Positions 18,550 through 27,386 of a stretch of DNA of 64,000 bases are shown piece after piece (position 1 is the stretch's first letter; the number at the start of each line of letters is the position of its first letter). Made by a program: the position numbers and the translations under genes. The notes beneath the pieces are model-generated. The model saw only the letters and a program-made list of their open reading frames with translations. It searched no databases and was not told the origin of the DNA. Where the stretch lies: positions 434,001 to 498,000 of the forward strand of contig NZ_CP077291.1 of the NCBI RefSeq assembly GCF_019048065.1, read 5' to 3'. This DNA is from Citrobacter farmeri. GTDB taxonomy: Bacteria > Pseudomonadota > Gammaproteobacteria > Enterobacterales > Enterobacteriaceae.

Positions 18550-18880
18550 TTAATTTTCTTTATATCCAGACGGCGGTTTTTTCATCTGTTTGACATACGC
18601 CATGTGACGGCGCTGATATCCTGGCTTCGTGCTGGCGAGTTTATACGCCACTGCGAGGTAAAAAAAGACGATGACAAGCATAACAGGGTAGGAAGCTGTC
18701 CGAACAGGATGTCTGAAACCATGTACCAATTCCTGCGAACAAAAAGCCCCGCGGTTTTTGCTATGACGAGCCCGGCGACAAAGCCCTGTCATGAAGACGC
18801 TATCAGCACCATGCCGAAACCAGACTCCCTGGCGGCAGCGGTGGATCTGGTACAGGCACCCCGCCATTACCATGAGTATC
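18550..18880 (-). pseudogene. Candidate broken small membrane protein gene
   Basis: On the minus strand one frame gives hydrophobic segments (GFGMVLIASS, stop, QGFVAGLVIAKTAGLFVRR), and after a run of seven T the reading continues in another frame (MLVIVFFYLAVAYKLA... ending MKKPPSGYKEN). The internal TGA and the apparent shift at the homopolymer suggest decay of a gene for a small inner-membrane protein. I do not recognise the family. The shorter uninterrupted frame at 18550-18882 uses only part of this signal. An overlapping plus-strand frame is discussed among the rejected items. Confidence 0.3.
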
Positions 18881-18970
18881 ACCTCTATAGCGTGCAGGGA
18901 TATCGCTCTCCACAGGCGTTTATACTCAGGACGTTATCGCAATCGCAACAGAGGACAATGTCTGGATAAA

Positions 18971-19612
18971 TAGACTGGCACAGTCTAAAGGTTCAGCGGT
19001 CAATGGCGATAAGTAAAGGTAGCTGCAATTGAATAAGATATCGAGAATCTGCAACCAATAATATCCTTCCCTGTTTAAGCGTCTTAAATCCCATTTCGCG
19101 TTAATACAGTTCGTATTAGCTTATAGATAATTAAAAAATTAAATTTTAACTTCACAATAATTAACAATTAAAAAACAAAAATACAATAGTATTATTATAT
19201 TCATCATGAATGACATGTGTGTAAGAAACTCAGCACTGATTTGGTTTTTATATTAAAAACAAAGTTAAATCAATGTGTTATCTGTTTTTGCATGTATGTA
19301 CAGATGTATCAATGAAGGGATGCGATTCATAAAACTGATATGAATGATGTGCGGATAGATAATAATAATTTGAAAGTCCAAAACTGGATCGTGTTTTTTT
19401 GACTCAATTTAATATTTTCATTAATCTCCCGTTCAAGCCATTTAATATTAATTAATGTTAAATGTCTGCGAATATACCAGGTCAGGGAATACCACTGATA
19501 GACTGGCTAGTGAAAGCTGTTCATCAATTATTAAGCTATTGATTAGATTTCAGATATCTAATCAGAAGAATTGATCACAGCATCTATCTATTATTAAGAA
19601 ATGGGCGTAATC
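18971..19612. other. AT-rich intergenic control region of second fimbrial operon
   Basis: No gene is visible in this 640-base stretch. It is markedly AT-rich, with many A/T runs, as expected for an H-NS- and Lrp-bound fimbrial control region. It holds two GATC sites near the operon (19387-19390 and 19573-19576; 186 bp apart) and a perfect 9-bp inverted repeat at 19540-19564. The operon promoter must be here, but no single pair of -35/-10 boxes stands out. Confidence 0.5.
19540..19564. promoter_or_regulatory. Perfect 9-bp inverted repeat before major pilin
   Basis: TGATTAGAT and ATCTAATCA, separated by seven bases, 49 bases before the pilin start. The centre-to-centre distance of 16 bp would suit a dimeric DNA-binding protein. 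Candidate operator for the ToxR-like or PapI-like regulator; a 5'-leader hairpin is an alternative. Confidence 0.4.
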
Positions 19613-20134
19613 ATGAATAAATTGTTTTTAGTTGTCGCGATGGCTTCCGGGTTAGCGTTAGGTACTGCCAATGCCGCAGATAGCGGACACGGCACCATTA
19701 CCTTTACGGGTTCCATCATCGATGCTCCGTGCTCTATTACTTCCGAAACCGCGAATCAAACCGTGGATCTGAATGAAGTTTCCAATGTTGCGTTAAAAAA
19801 TGGCGGAACCTCTAACCCTAAGTCGTTCGTTATCAAACTGGAACAGTGTGACATCACCACCCTGAAAACGGTTAAAACCACCTTCTCTGGCGCAGCCTCT
19901 GCGGGTAACCCAGATTTGTTAGGGATTACCGGCACAGCAAAAGGCGCATCCATCGCGATTACTGATGGTTCAGGTACGGTGATTAAATTAGGACAAGCTT
20001 CTAAAGCTCAGACGCTTATGGAAGGTAACAACACCCTGTCGTTTTCTGCTTACCTGCAGGGTGACGGCGGTTCAGCTGCCATCGTCCCGGGGTCATTCCA
20101 GTCTGTTGCTGACTTCCGTCTGGATTATCAGTAA
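19613..20134 (+). CDS. Major fimbrial subunit (type 1-like pilin)
   Basis: 173 residues from ATG 19613, giving a normal signal peptide (MNKLFLVVAMASGLALGTANAA); an ATG four codons upstream is possible. Mature pilin features are GTITFTGSIIDAPCSI with the first cysteine, IKLEQCDI with the second, and a closing FRLDYQ. First structural gene, cleanest pilin sequence and a 107-base gap after it all point to the major shaft subunit. It follows the long AT-rich control region. If the oligosaccharyltransferase at the operon end acts on this fimbria, this is the likeliest substrate. Confidence 0.9.
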   Translation: MNKLFLVVAMASGLALGTANAADSGHGTITFTGSIIDAPCSITSETANQTVDLNEVSNVALKNGGTSNPKSFVIKLEQCDITTLKTVKTTFSGAASAGNPDLLGITGTAKGASIAITDGSGTVIKLGQASKAQTLMEGNNTLSFSAYLQGDGGSAAIVPGSFQSVADFRLDYQ

Positions 20135-20241
20135 TCCATTCGTGACGAATACCAGCAGGTATTTGTCAGCGTAAATTAGCGCCTGCTGCTGCGGTGGTAA
20201 CCCATGCAGCAACAGGCACTTATCTCCAGTGAATATTTATA

Positions 20242-20802
20242 ATGGGTTCGGATATGTCACAAATCTGCCGTTTCAGGGCCGGAATGCTGCCCTGCATGCT
20301 GATGTTATGTACCGGGAGTCTGCTGGCTGGCGTTGCTTCGGCAAATCAGCCTGACCCGTTATATGGTCACGTCAACATGCAGGGCAGTATTATCGATACC
20401 CCTTGCGCCATCGAGACGACCGATCTTGAGCAGACCGTTGATATGGTCATCACCACGACGGGCGAGATAGTTGATGATGGCAAGGGAAAGCCACAGCCTT
20501 TTTCACTGACACTCATCAATTGCATATTTAACACCTCAAAAACAGACGGCCAGCGTTTTATGACGACATTTGATGGCCCGACTGATAATGGTCTTTTCAG
20601 TATTCATGGTGCAGAAGGTGTTGGTCTGCAAATAGCTGACATTGAAGGTAACATCGCCATCCCCGGCAAGGCATTACCGGCGGGCTCGCTGGCATCGGGC
20701 ACTCAGCGTCTGGATTACACACTGCGTTTAGTCAGAAACCATACCCTTCTGAAACCGGGCGTATATCAGGCATCACTGCGTTTTAAAGTTGATTATTTCT
20801 GA
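20242..20802 (+). CDS. Fimbrial subunit (FimI/minor pilin-like)
   Basis: 186 residues; ATG 20254 (MSQICRF) is an alternative start. A long signal peptide ends near ASA. The mature part has HVNMQGSIIDTPCAI and TLINCIF with the two pilin cysteines and ends LRFKVDYF. Placed between the major pilin and the usher, as FimI is in type 1 operons, so perhaps a terminator or anchor subunit. Four bases separate its stop from the usher start. Confidence 0.82.
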   Translation: MGSDMSQICRFRAGMLPCMLMLCTGSLLAGVASANQPDPLYGHVNMQGSIIDTPCAIETTDLEQTVDMVITTTGEIVDDGKGKPQPFSLTLINCIFNTSKTDGQRFMTTFDGPTDNGLFSIHGAEGVGLQIADIEGNIAIPGKALPAGSLASGTQRLDYTLRLVRNHTLLKPGVYQASLRFKVDYF

Positions 20803-20805
20803 GAT

Positions 20806-23334
20806 ATGAAAATGGACAGTATTATCTCATTTACTGGTGGTCGAATTCCGCTAAAAATATTCCAGGGAGCATTGCGCCCGGTAGCCGCAGGTATACTGAT
20901 TGCCATTATCGCTATGCACGGCGCGCAGGCTGAAGATATTGTTGAATTCAACACCGATGTTCTGGATGTAAAAGAACGCGGTAATATTGATTTAGGGCGT
21001 TTTTCCCAGGTTGGCTATTTGATGCCCGGAAAATATCAGTTTGTTGTCATTATCAATAAAGCTGAGCTTCCGGAGCAACCTGTAGAATATCTGGTACCTG
21101 CTGATGACCCCAAAGCGAGTAAAGCCTGTCTGACCGCAGAGTTGGTTAAACAATTTGGCCTCAAAGAAGCAACACTCAAAAAAGTATCCTGGTGGCACAA
21201 CGGGCAATGCCTCGATATCGCTTCACTGGAGGGAATGACGGTCACCCCCAACAGTGGAAACGGGACGTTATCCATCAGCATCCCACAGGCTTATCTGGAA
21301 TATACCGCAGACAACTGGGATCCTTCCTCACGCTGGGATGAGGGTATCCCAGGTTTGCTGTTTGATTATAACGTCAATGCGATGAGCTCCCACGCGCATT
21401 CCAGCGGAGACGATAACAGCATCAGCGGCAATGGCGTGACTGGCGCAAATTTCGGCCCGTGGCGTCTGCGTGCAGACTGGCAGTCCCGGTATGAGCGCGC
21501 TGACGATCAGGGTACCCAAAAAAGCTGGGACTGGAGTCGTTACTACCTTTACCGGGCAATTACGTCGTTGCGGGCCAAAATGGTGCTCGGCGAAAACTCA
21601 CTGGACTCTTCCATATTTGACAGTTTCCGCTTCAGCGGCGTCAGTCTGATAACAGATGATAATCAGTTGCCGCCAAACCTGCGCGGCTACGCGCCGGAAG
21701 TAGCCGGTGTGGCAAAAACAAACGCCAAAGTCACCATCAGCCAGCAGGGGCGCGTGATTTATGAAACCACCGTCGCCGCGGGGCCATTTCGTATTCAGGA
21801 TATTAACTCTGCGGTTTCCGGTAAGCTGGATGTCAAAGTGGAGGAACAGGATGGTTCCACCCGAATCTTTCAGGTTGATACCGCCAGTATTCCTTACCTG
21901 ACCCGTCCTGGTCTCGTGCGTTACAAGTTTTCCGCCGGGAAACCTTCCGATAGCAATCACCATATGCAGGGGCCGGAGTTCGGCACGGGCGAATTTTCCT
22001 GGGGCATAAATAACGGCTGGTCGCTGTACGGTGGTGCCTTGCTTGCGGGTGACTACAACGCGCTGTCACTCGGTATTGGTCGCGATCTCCTGGCGTTCGG
22101 GGCTGTCTCGGCAGATATCACCACGACGCGGGCGAAGTTACCCGGTGAAGGGACAACAAGTGGCAATTCCTACCGTCTTAGCTATTCAAAGCGCTTCGAT
22201 GAATACGATTCTCAGGTGACATTTGCCGGTTATCGCTTTTCAGAGCGCAACTTTATGAATATGTCTGAGTATCTGGATCGGCGCTATGGCGAAAATGATA
22301 GCAGTGGAAGCGATAAAGAACTTTATACCATCACGCTCAATAAACAGTTTCCGTCAGTCAACCTCAGCGCCTATCTGAATTTCAGCCATCAGACTTACTG
22401 GGATCAGAGATCCAGCGATAGCTGGAACTTATCCCTCTCACAGTTTTTTGACATCGGGCGCTTCAAAAATGTCAGCGTCAGCCTGACGGCATATCGCACA
22501 AAATACGATGACTCCAGTGACGACGGGATCTACGTGGGTGTGACGCTACCCTGGGGCGACAGCGGCACGCTGAATTATAACGGGCAGTTTAGTGACCAGA
22601 ACAGCAACATGGTGGGTTACTACGACCGTATTAATAGCAATACCGACTATCGCATCAATGCCGGCAGCGCCTCTGGCGATCACGCCACCGGAAACGGCTA
22701 TATCACCCATGACGGTGATATAGCCACTATGACCGCAAACGCCAGTTATACCGATGGTGAATACAACGCCGTGGGCATGTCGCTGCAGGGCGGGATGACG
22801 ATGACCGGGAAAGGGACCGCCTTACATCGTACCAACATTCCGGGTGGGACCCGAATGCTGGTAGACACGGAAGGCGTAGGGGGCGTTCCCATTCAGGGCG
22901 GCAGTGGCGTGGTTCATACCAATGCCTTTGGCAAAGCCATTGTCAGCGACATCAGCAGCTATTACCGCAGCAGTATAAATGTCGATCTTAACGCGCTGCC
23001 GGAAAATGTCGATGCCACACGCTCCGTGGTGCAGGGCACGCTGACAGAAGGCGCGATTGGCTATCGCCGGTTTGGCATCCTCGCCGGTGAGAAAGCCATG
23101 GCCGTGGTGAAACTGACCGATGGAACATCCCCGCCGTTTGGTGCAGAAGTTCGCAACCAGGAAGGTACCCAGACAGGGATTATCGGTGATGGTGGTCAGG
23201 TCTGGCTGGCAGGAATTCAGCCTGGAGAACAAATGAATGTGATTTGGGATGACGGCGTGCAGTGCAGAATCCTCCTGCCATCAGCACCGCCGTCGCCGGG
23301 TAAAGGACTATTGCTGCCCTGTAATAAGGCATAA
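20806..23334 (+). CDS. Outer-membrane fimbrial usher (FimD/PapC family)
   Basis: 842 residues, full length for an usher. A long signal region ends at AQA, followed by the N-terminal chaperone-binding domain (VEFNTDVLDVKERGNIDLGRFSQ). The central 24-strand pore region is Tyr/Ser/Gly-rich, and the plug domain and the C-terminal domains have the usual cysteine pair (QCRILLPS and LLPCNKA). It would assemble and secrete subunits delivered by the chaperone encoded next. No frameshift or truncation seen, so this operon looks functional. Confidence 0.95.
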   Translation: MKMDSIISFTGGRIPLKIFQGALRPVAAGILIAIIAMHGAQAEDIVEFNTDVLDVKERGNIDLGRFSQVGYLMPGKYQFVVIINKAELPEQPVEYLVPADDPKASKACLTAELVKQFGLKEATLKKVSWWHNGQCLDIASLEGMTVTPNSGNGTLSISIPQAYLEYTADNWDPSSRWDEGIPGLLFDYNVNAMSSHAHSSGDDNSISGNGVTGANFGPWRLRADWQSRYERADDQGTQKSWDWSRYYLYRAITSLRAKMVLGENSLDSSIFDSFRFSGVSLITDDNQLPPNLRGYAPEVAGVAKTNAKVTISQQGRVIYETTVAAGPFRIQDINSAVSGKLDVKVEEQDGSTRIFQVDTASIPYLTRPGLVRYKFSAGKPSDSNHHMQGPEFGTGEFSWGINNGWSLYGGALLAGDYNALSLGIGRDLLAFGAVSADITTTRAKLPGEGTTSGNSYRLSYSKRFDEYDSQVTFAGYRFSERNFMNMSEYLDRRYGENDSSGSDKELYTITLNKQFPSVNLSAYLNFSHQTYWDQRSSDSWNLSLSQFFDIGRFKNVSVSLTAYRTKYDDSSDDGIYVGVTLPWGDSGTLNYNGQFSDQNSNMVGYYDRINSNTDYRINAGSASGDHATGNGYITHDGDIATMTANASYTDGEYNAVGMSLQGGMTMTGKGTALHRTNIPGGTRMLVDTEGVGGVPIQGGSGVVHTNAFGKAIVSDISSYYRSSINVDLNALPENVDATRSVVQGTLTEGAIGYRRFGILAGEKAMAVVKLTDGTSPPFGAEVRNQEGTQTGIIGDGGQVWLAGIQPGEQMNVIWDDGVQCRILLPSAPPSPGKGLLLPCNKA

Positions 23335-23414
23335 CGCTTTCCGCAACACGCTTGCTTCAGTATTCAGCCTGCGCGGAATCCTTAATTATCAACTTCTTAT
23401 TTAGTGAACGACAC

Positions 23415-24167
23415 ATGATGACTTTACACTCCACGCTAAAAACGGCCCTCGGTGCCCTGGCGCTTATCCTGCTGGCGCAACAGGCGCAGGCCGCGATCGC
23501 ACTCGATCGTACCCGGGTGGTCTTTAACGGCAGCCAGCGTTCAACAACGCTCACCATAAGCAATCAGAACACTACGCTCCCTTATCTTGCTCAGGCATGG
23601 ATTGAAGATGCGAAGGGGACAAAAGTGGAGTCGCCACTGAGCACGCTTCCGCCGGTGCAGCGTGTTGAACCCGGTGCTAAAGGGCAGATTAAAGTTCAGC
23701 CAACGGGCAACCTGTCTTCGCTGCCGCAGGATCGCGAAACCCTCTTTTATTTCAACGTTCGTGAAATTCCGCCCAAAAGCGACAAACCTAACACGCTGCA
23801 ACTGGCTCTCCAGACGCGGATAAAAATGTTTTACCGTCCGCAGGCCATTGAGCTGCACAGAGGCGAAGAAAGCGAGGCGCAGAAAAAAATAACGCTGACC
23901 CGCCAGGGCGACGGTTATCAGCTGAATAACCCGACACCGTATTACGTGACGATTGTCACCGCCGCCGCATCGCAAAAAGGCGCAGAGATCGCCAGTTTCA
24001 AACCCGTAATGGTTGAACCCAAAGGCAGCATATCACTGGGTATCAGCGCATCCGCACTGGGGAGCCAGCCCGTTCTGGCCTTTATCAACGATTTTGGTGG
24101 CCGCCCGAAACTCGTTTTTAGCTGCAGCAACAGCACCTGCTCGGTAAGTAGCGTGATCGCAGGCTGA
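23415..24167 (+). CDS. Fimbrial periplasmic chaperone (PapD/FimC family)
   Basis: 250 residues from ATG 23415 (MMTLHSTLK); in-frame codons further upstream do not give a signal peptide start. The signal peptide ends QAQAA. Family motifs: ALDRTRVVFNG, LPQDRETLFYFNVREIPP, IKMFYRP and NPTPYYVTI. The central motifs are nearly identical to those of the chaperone at 24-767, which points to duplication of a fimbrial operon type or common descent. Placed directly after the usher, it serves this operon. Confidence 0.94.
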   Translation: MMTLHSTLKTALGALALILLAQQAQAAIALDRTRVVFNGSQRSTTLTISNQNTTLPYLAQAWIEDAKGTKVESPLSTLPPVQRVEPGAKGQIKVQPTGNLSSLPQDRETLFYFNVREIPPKSDKPNTLQLALQTRIKMFYRPQAIELHRGEESEAQKKITLTRQGDGYQLNNPTPYYVTIVTAAASQKGAEIASFKPVMVEPKGSISLGISASALGSQPVLAFINDFGGRPKLVFSCSNSTCSVSSVIAG

Positions 24168-24191
24168 TAAAACAGCGCCTGGGGGACTGTG

Positions 24192-24764
24192 ATGAACAAA
24201 TCGAAATATCCTGCTCAAACGGCAATAAAAAACGCTGTTCTGCTGGCGGGGATCCTGCTGAGCTTCGGCAGCTATGCCGCCAGTGACGAAAGTGCGGGTG
24301 GAATGCAGGGCACGCTCAACGTCAACGGTTTTCTGCTCGAATCTCCCTGTGGGCTGGATATGCGTTCGGAATTTCAGGTCATCGAAATAAAAGACCCGGG
24401 TATCACCACGCTGAGTAAACCCGGCGATACCGGCACGCCTCTGGAGCTCATTTTCCGCCTGCCCGGTTGCAGAGCCGCCCATATGAAGAGCACCACTGGC
24501 AGCATTAAGTCCATGGTGAGATTCATGTCGCAGGCGGATCCGGATGAACCTTCGCTGTTCCGGCTGAACGGCGCGACAGGCGTCGCACTGAGAATAATGG
24601 ACAGCCGCGGACGACAGGTGCTGCCGGGAGAGAGAAAAAATCCCGCCTTTAAGAACTCTGCGGGCAATCTCCTGGTTTATACCGTTATCCCCGTGCGAAC
24701 GAAGGCGAAGTTAACCACCGGGAATTTCGAAGCCACCATTGATTTTGGGATGCTCTATGAATGA
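24192..24764 (+). CDS. Minor fimbrial subunit
   Basis: 190 residues. ATG 24192 has a GGGGGA site just upstream. Signal peptide to SYAA. It has LNVNGFLLESPCGLD and FRLPGC with the two cysteines and ends IDFGMLYE, giving the aromatic residue near the C-terminus. Overlaps the next gene by eight bases. One of five successive minor subunit genes, suggesting a complex tip fibrillum. Confidence 0.82.
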   Translation: MNKSKYPAQTAIKNAVLLAGILLSFGSYAASDESAGGMQGTLNVNGFLLESPCGLDMRSEFQVIEIKDPGITTLSKPGDTGTPLELIFRLPGCRAAHMKSTTGSIKSMVRFMSQADPDEPSLFRLNGATGVALRIMDSRGRQVLPGERKNPAFKNSAGNLLVYTVIPVRTKAKLTTGNFEATIDFGMLYE

Positions 24765-25341
24765 TAACCCCTGCGGTAAGAAAACCGGGTTACAGCGTTT
24801 ATTACCTGCGTTTTTCCGGATTGTCGGTGTACTGGCATTTTTATGCCTAACGGAGAATGCGGCAGGCAATACAGGCAACCAGTATACGCTGAATATTAAT
24901 ATCGACGGCACCATCGTTGCCAACGGCTCCTGCTCATTTAACCAGGGTAGCTCAGTGACGGTCGATTTCGGTGAGGTAAAACTCAAAAGCACCGGAAGCA
25001 ATACGGTAGCGCTTGATGGTGATTATCAGCGCCCGCTCGCCAGCACATTTACCTGCACGGGCGATACGGCAGGCCTGCTGCAAATGAAGTTCACCTCCTC
25101 ATCCGGGAGCTATGTGACTTATAACGGCACTCAGGTTCTGGGAACCGATAAAGGCATTGTTGGTATTGAACTGTTAGTCAACGGTACTCCGCAAAATATG
25201 GGGGTATGGTTTAACGTCGCTCCCGATGCCCAGCCAACCCTGCAGGCGCAACTGGTCCAGGTGAGCACCACGAACAGCAGCAATGTCGTAAGCGGCGATA
25301 CCTTTACCGCCTCCGGCACGCTGATGCTGGCTTTTAACTGA
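24757..25341 (+). CDS. Minor fimbrial subunit
   Basis: 194 residues from ATG 24757, inside the end of the previous gene. Membrane-type signal region to about residue 38 (ENAAG). Pilin features are INIDGTIVANGSCSF, SVTVDFGEV and TFTCTG with the second cysteine. The C-terminus TLMLAFN lacks the usual penultimate Tyr but keeps Phe. The GSCSFNQGSSVTVDFG segment resembles the FimG/MrkF adaptor class. Confidence 0.8.
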   Translation: MNDNPCGKKTGLQRLLPAFFRIVGVLAFLCLTENAAGNTGNQYTLNINIDGTIVANGSCSFNQGSSVTVDFGEVKLKSTGSNTVALDGDYQRPLASTFTCTGDTAGLLQMKFTSSSGSYVTYNGTQVLGTDKGIVGIELLVNGTPQNMGVWFNVAPDAQPTLQAQLVQVSTTNSSNVVSGDTFTASGTLMLAFN

Positions 25342-25353
25342 GGTTATCCGGCT

Positions 25354-25857
25354 ATGAACGTAAAGAACATCGCCTTTGTTGTCGCCCTGCTCGTGAGTTT
25401 CCCCACGATAACGCAGGCAACACAAAGCGGAGATACCATGGACGTTACTTTTCAGGGCCATTTTCTGCTCTCTGCCCCATGTACGATCAGCTCGGATGAT
25501 GTTATTGAAATCAAGTTCGGCAATGTTGATGTCAATAAAGTGGATGGCGTTAATTATGTGCAACCCATTCGCTGGACGATTGACTGTCACGGCGCGCCAG
25601 CCGACGCCGCCCTGAAGCTGAAAATCAGCGGTACAGTGACTCCGTTTGAAAACACCGCGCTTACCACGTCGGTGACGGGTTTAGGGATCCAGATTCTGGC
25701 AAACGGGCAGGGGATGAAGATCAACGAGCCGCTGGAGACAACCCTGTCAGAAGCACAATCCATCGCGCTGACTGCGGTACCGGTAAAAGATCCCCTCACA
25801 ACGCTGACCACACAGGCATTCAGTGCCGTGGCCACCCTGACGGCGGAGTATCAGTAA
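25354..25857 (+). CDS. Minor fimbrial subunit
   Basis: 167 residues with signal peptide to TQA. Pilin features: VTFQGHFLLSAPCTIS, IEIKFGNVDVNKVDG, WTIDCHG with the second cysteine, and a closing ATLTAEYQ. Its stop is immediately followed by the GTG start of the next gene. FimF/SfmF-like by general layout; no specific function can be given. Confidence 0.82.
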   Translation: MNVKNIAFVVALLVSFPTITQATQSGDTMDVTFQGHFLLSAPCTISSDDVIEIKFGNVDVNKVDGVNYVQPIRWTIDCHGAPADAALKLKISGTVTPFENTALTTSVTGLGIQILANGQGMKINEPLETTLSEAQSIALTAVPVKDPLTTLTTQAFSAVATLTAEYQ

Positions 25858-26394
25858 GTGAATCCGATGATGAAACGATATCTCCCCATCGCAGGCCTTC
25901 TTTTTAGCGTATTGCTGCCCGTGCAGTGCGCGAAGGCGACAGAGAACAACTTACAATTCAGCGGCAACCTGGTGAGCGAACCCTGCAAACCAGACCCACT
26001 GACTAATGACCTCACGGTGTATTTTGGTTCAGTAATAGAGAAATCTCTGTATCTGGATACGCGTACGAGTGACGAAACGTTCACCATAAATCTGACGGAA
26101 TGCGATACGTCAATCAGTCGTTCTGTCGTCATGACTTTTAAAGGGTTAGAAAGCGATGCGCTGCCGGGTGACCTGGCGGTGACCGGCGTCACCGGTATCG
26201 CCATTGGTCTGAAAAACCCTGACGGCACACCCTTACCGATCAATCAGCCTGCGCCGCAGTTAGCCCTGTCAGACGGTGCTAACAGTTTTACGTTCAAAGC
26301 GTACGTGACGGGTGAACCGACGGCTATTCAGGAACAATCAATTACGCCTGGAGATTTCACCGCAACGGCAACCTTTGAAATGGCCTATCCATAA
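25858..26394 (+). CDS. Minor fimbrial subunit
   Basis: 178 residues if the GTG touching the previous stop is used; ATG 25867 or 25870 would give a tighter signal peptide (MKRYLPIAGLLFSVLLP). Pilin features: LQFSGNLVSEPCKPD, LYLDTRTSDETFTINLTECDT and a C-terminal ATFEMAYP. Similar in layout to the subunit at 2473-3021 of the first operon. Confidence 0.8.
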   Translation: MNPMMKRYLPIAGLLFSVLLPVQCAKATENNLQFSGNLVSEPCKPDPLTNDLTVYFGSVIEKSLYLDTRTSDETFTINLTECDTSISRSVVMTFKGLESDALPGDLAVTGVTGIAIGLKNPDGTPLPINQPAPQLALSDGANSFTFKAYVTGEPTAIQEQSITPGDFTATATFEMAYP

Positions 26395-26414
26395 GGCAAC
26401 AGGATACCTATTCT

Positions 26415-27386
26415 ATGAGTACCACTTTTATTCAGTATGGTAAGAGAATTAACCGCAGGGGGATATTATTCACTCTGATGCTATTATCGCTTATCTGGTC
26501 ATGCCTGCCCGTTTCTGCATTAGCGGATGCGGTGATACACCACGGAAATGGCTATGCGCGCAATGCGGATTTCGTTAACTACCCCAACTGTCCATCCGGT
26601 GGCGACTGGGAACCGGCAGCCCCTGGGGCGGCAATTGTAGGTAATAGTTGTAATGTTCTGTTTGGCGATGTTTATGTGCCAAAAGCTGGAATGTACTTTA
26701 TCCGGTTTTATGTGGGGTTACAGGATAACCACTCGGTCCGTGACTATGCGGATAGTACAAAATTCTATCTTGATACAACGAAACCGATATCCTCTCAAGC
26801 AGATAGCATATCAATAACAACATATACTAAAAAACTAGGCTCACAGTTTATTTACCAGGATGTCGCATTTTGTGATGTGCTGGTTGATGCGCAAGGGGAG
26901 GAATATGAGCTAATTCCGGGGGGGCCTTGCGCGTCTTCAACGCCACTCCCGCCCGATCCGCCGCCGCCAGAGACGTCCTGCAGCATCAATAGCGGCAGCG
27001 GCCTGAGCGTTCATTTTGATTCGATTGATCGTGCTGATTTATCCACCGAACCTGGCGTCGGCAATACGGCAATAAAAAGCCTTCAGATCCCGGTTAATTG
27101 CACGGGCGGCGTTGATGTATCCGTTAAGATGCAGCTGACGCAATATACCCCTCTTAAAATTAATAGCACGGAGGTTATAAAAACCACCACCAACGGGCTG
27201 GGCGTGGCTGCGCTTTATAACGGCCAGACGCTGACCACCGCAACCAGCATTCCCGTTACGCTAAAAAGCGGTTCGAATACGCTGAATCTGGATTTTCAGG
27301 CGGTGCGAAACCCAGCGGTTGCTGTAGGCGATGTTCCTCCCGGGTATTTTACCGCAAATGCTGTTCTGGTGATGACGCAACAATAA
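26415..27386 (+). CDS. Putative fimbrial tip adhesin with proline-rich linker
   Basis: 323 residues. Signal region to about 38 (ALAD). Residues about 40-172 are a unique, Cys-containing N-terminal domain (YPNCPSGGDW, GNSCNVLFG, FCDVLV) with no resemblance I can name. A linker, PLPPDPPPPETS, follows. The C-terminal domain (about 187-323) is pilin-like (SCSINSGSGLSVHFDSI, IPVNCTGG, ending ANAVLVMTQQ). Two-domain layout and last structural position make it the likely tip adhesin of this operon. Confidence 0.78.
   Translation: MSTTFIQYGKRINRRGILFTLMLLSLIWSCLPVSALADAVIHHGNGYARNADFVNYPNCPSGGDWEPAAPGAAIVGNSCNVLFGDVYVPKAGMYFIRFYVGLQDNHSVRDYADSTKFYLDTTKPISSQADSISITTYTKKLGSQFIYQDVAFCDVLVDAQGEEYELIPGGPCASSTPLPPDPPPPETSCSINSGSGLSVHFDSIDRADLSTEPGVGNTAIKSLQIPVNCTGGVDVSVKMQLTQYTPLKINSTEVIKTTTNGLGVAALYNGQTLTTATSIPVTLKSGSNTLNLDFQAVRNPAVAVGDVPPGYFTANAVLVMTQQ

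Noticed and set aside
18604..18969. 121-residue plus-strand frame read as an IS3-family transposase tail
   Set aside because: Only GYRSPQAF near the end is suggestive; the rest does not look like a transposase and no insertion-sequence ends are seen. The minus-strand membrane-protein reading is slightly better.
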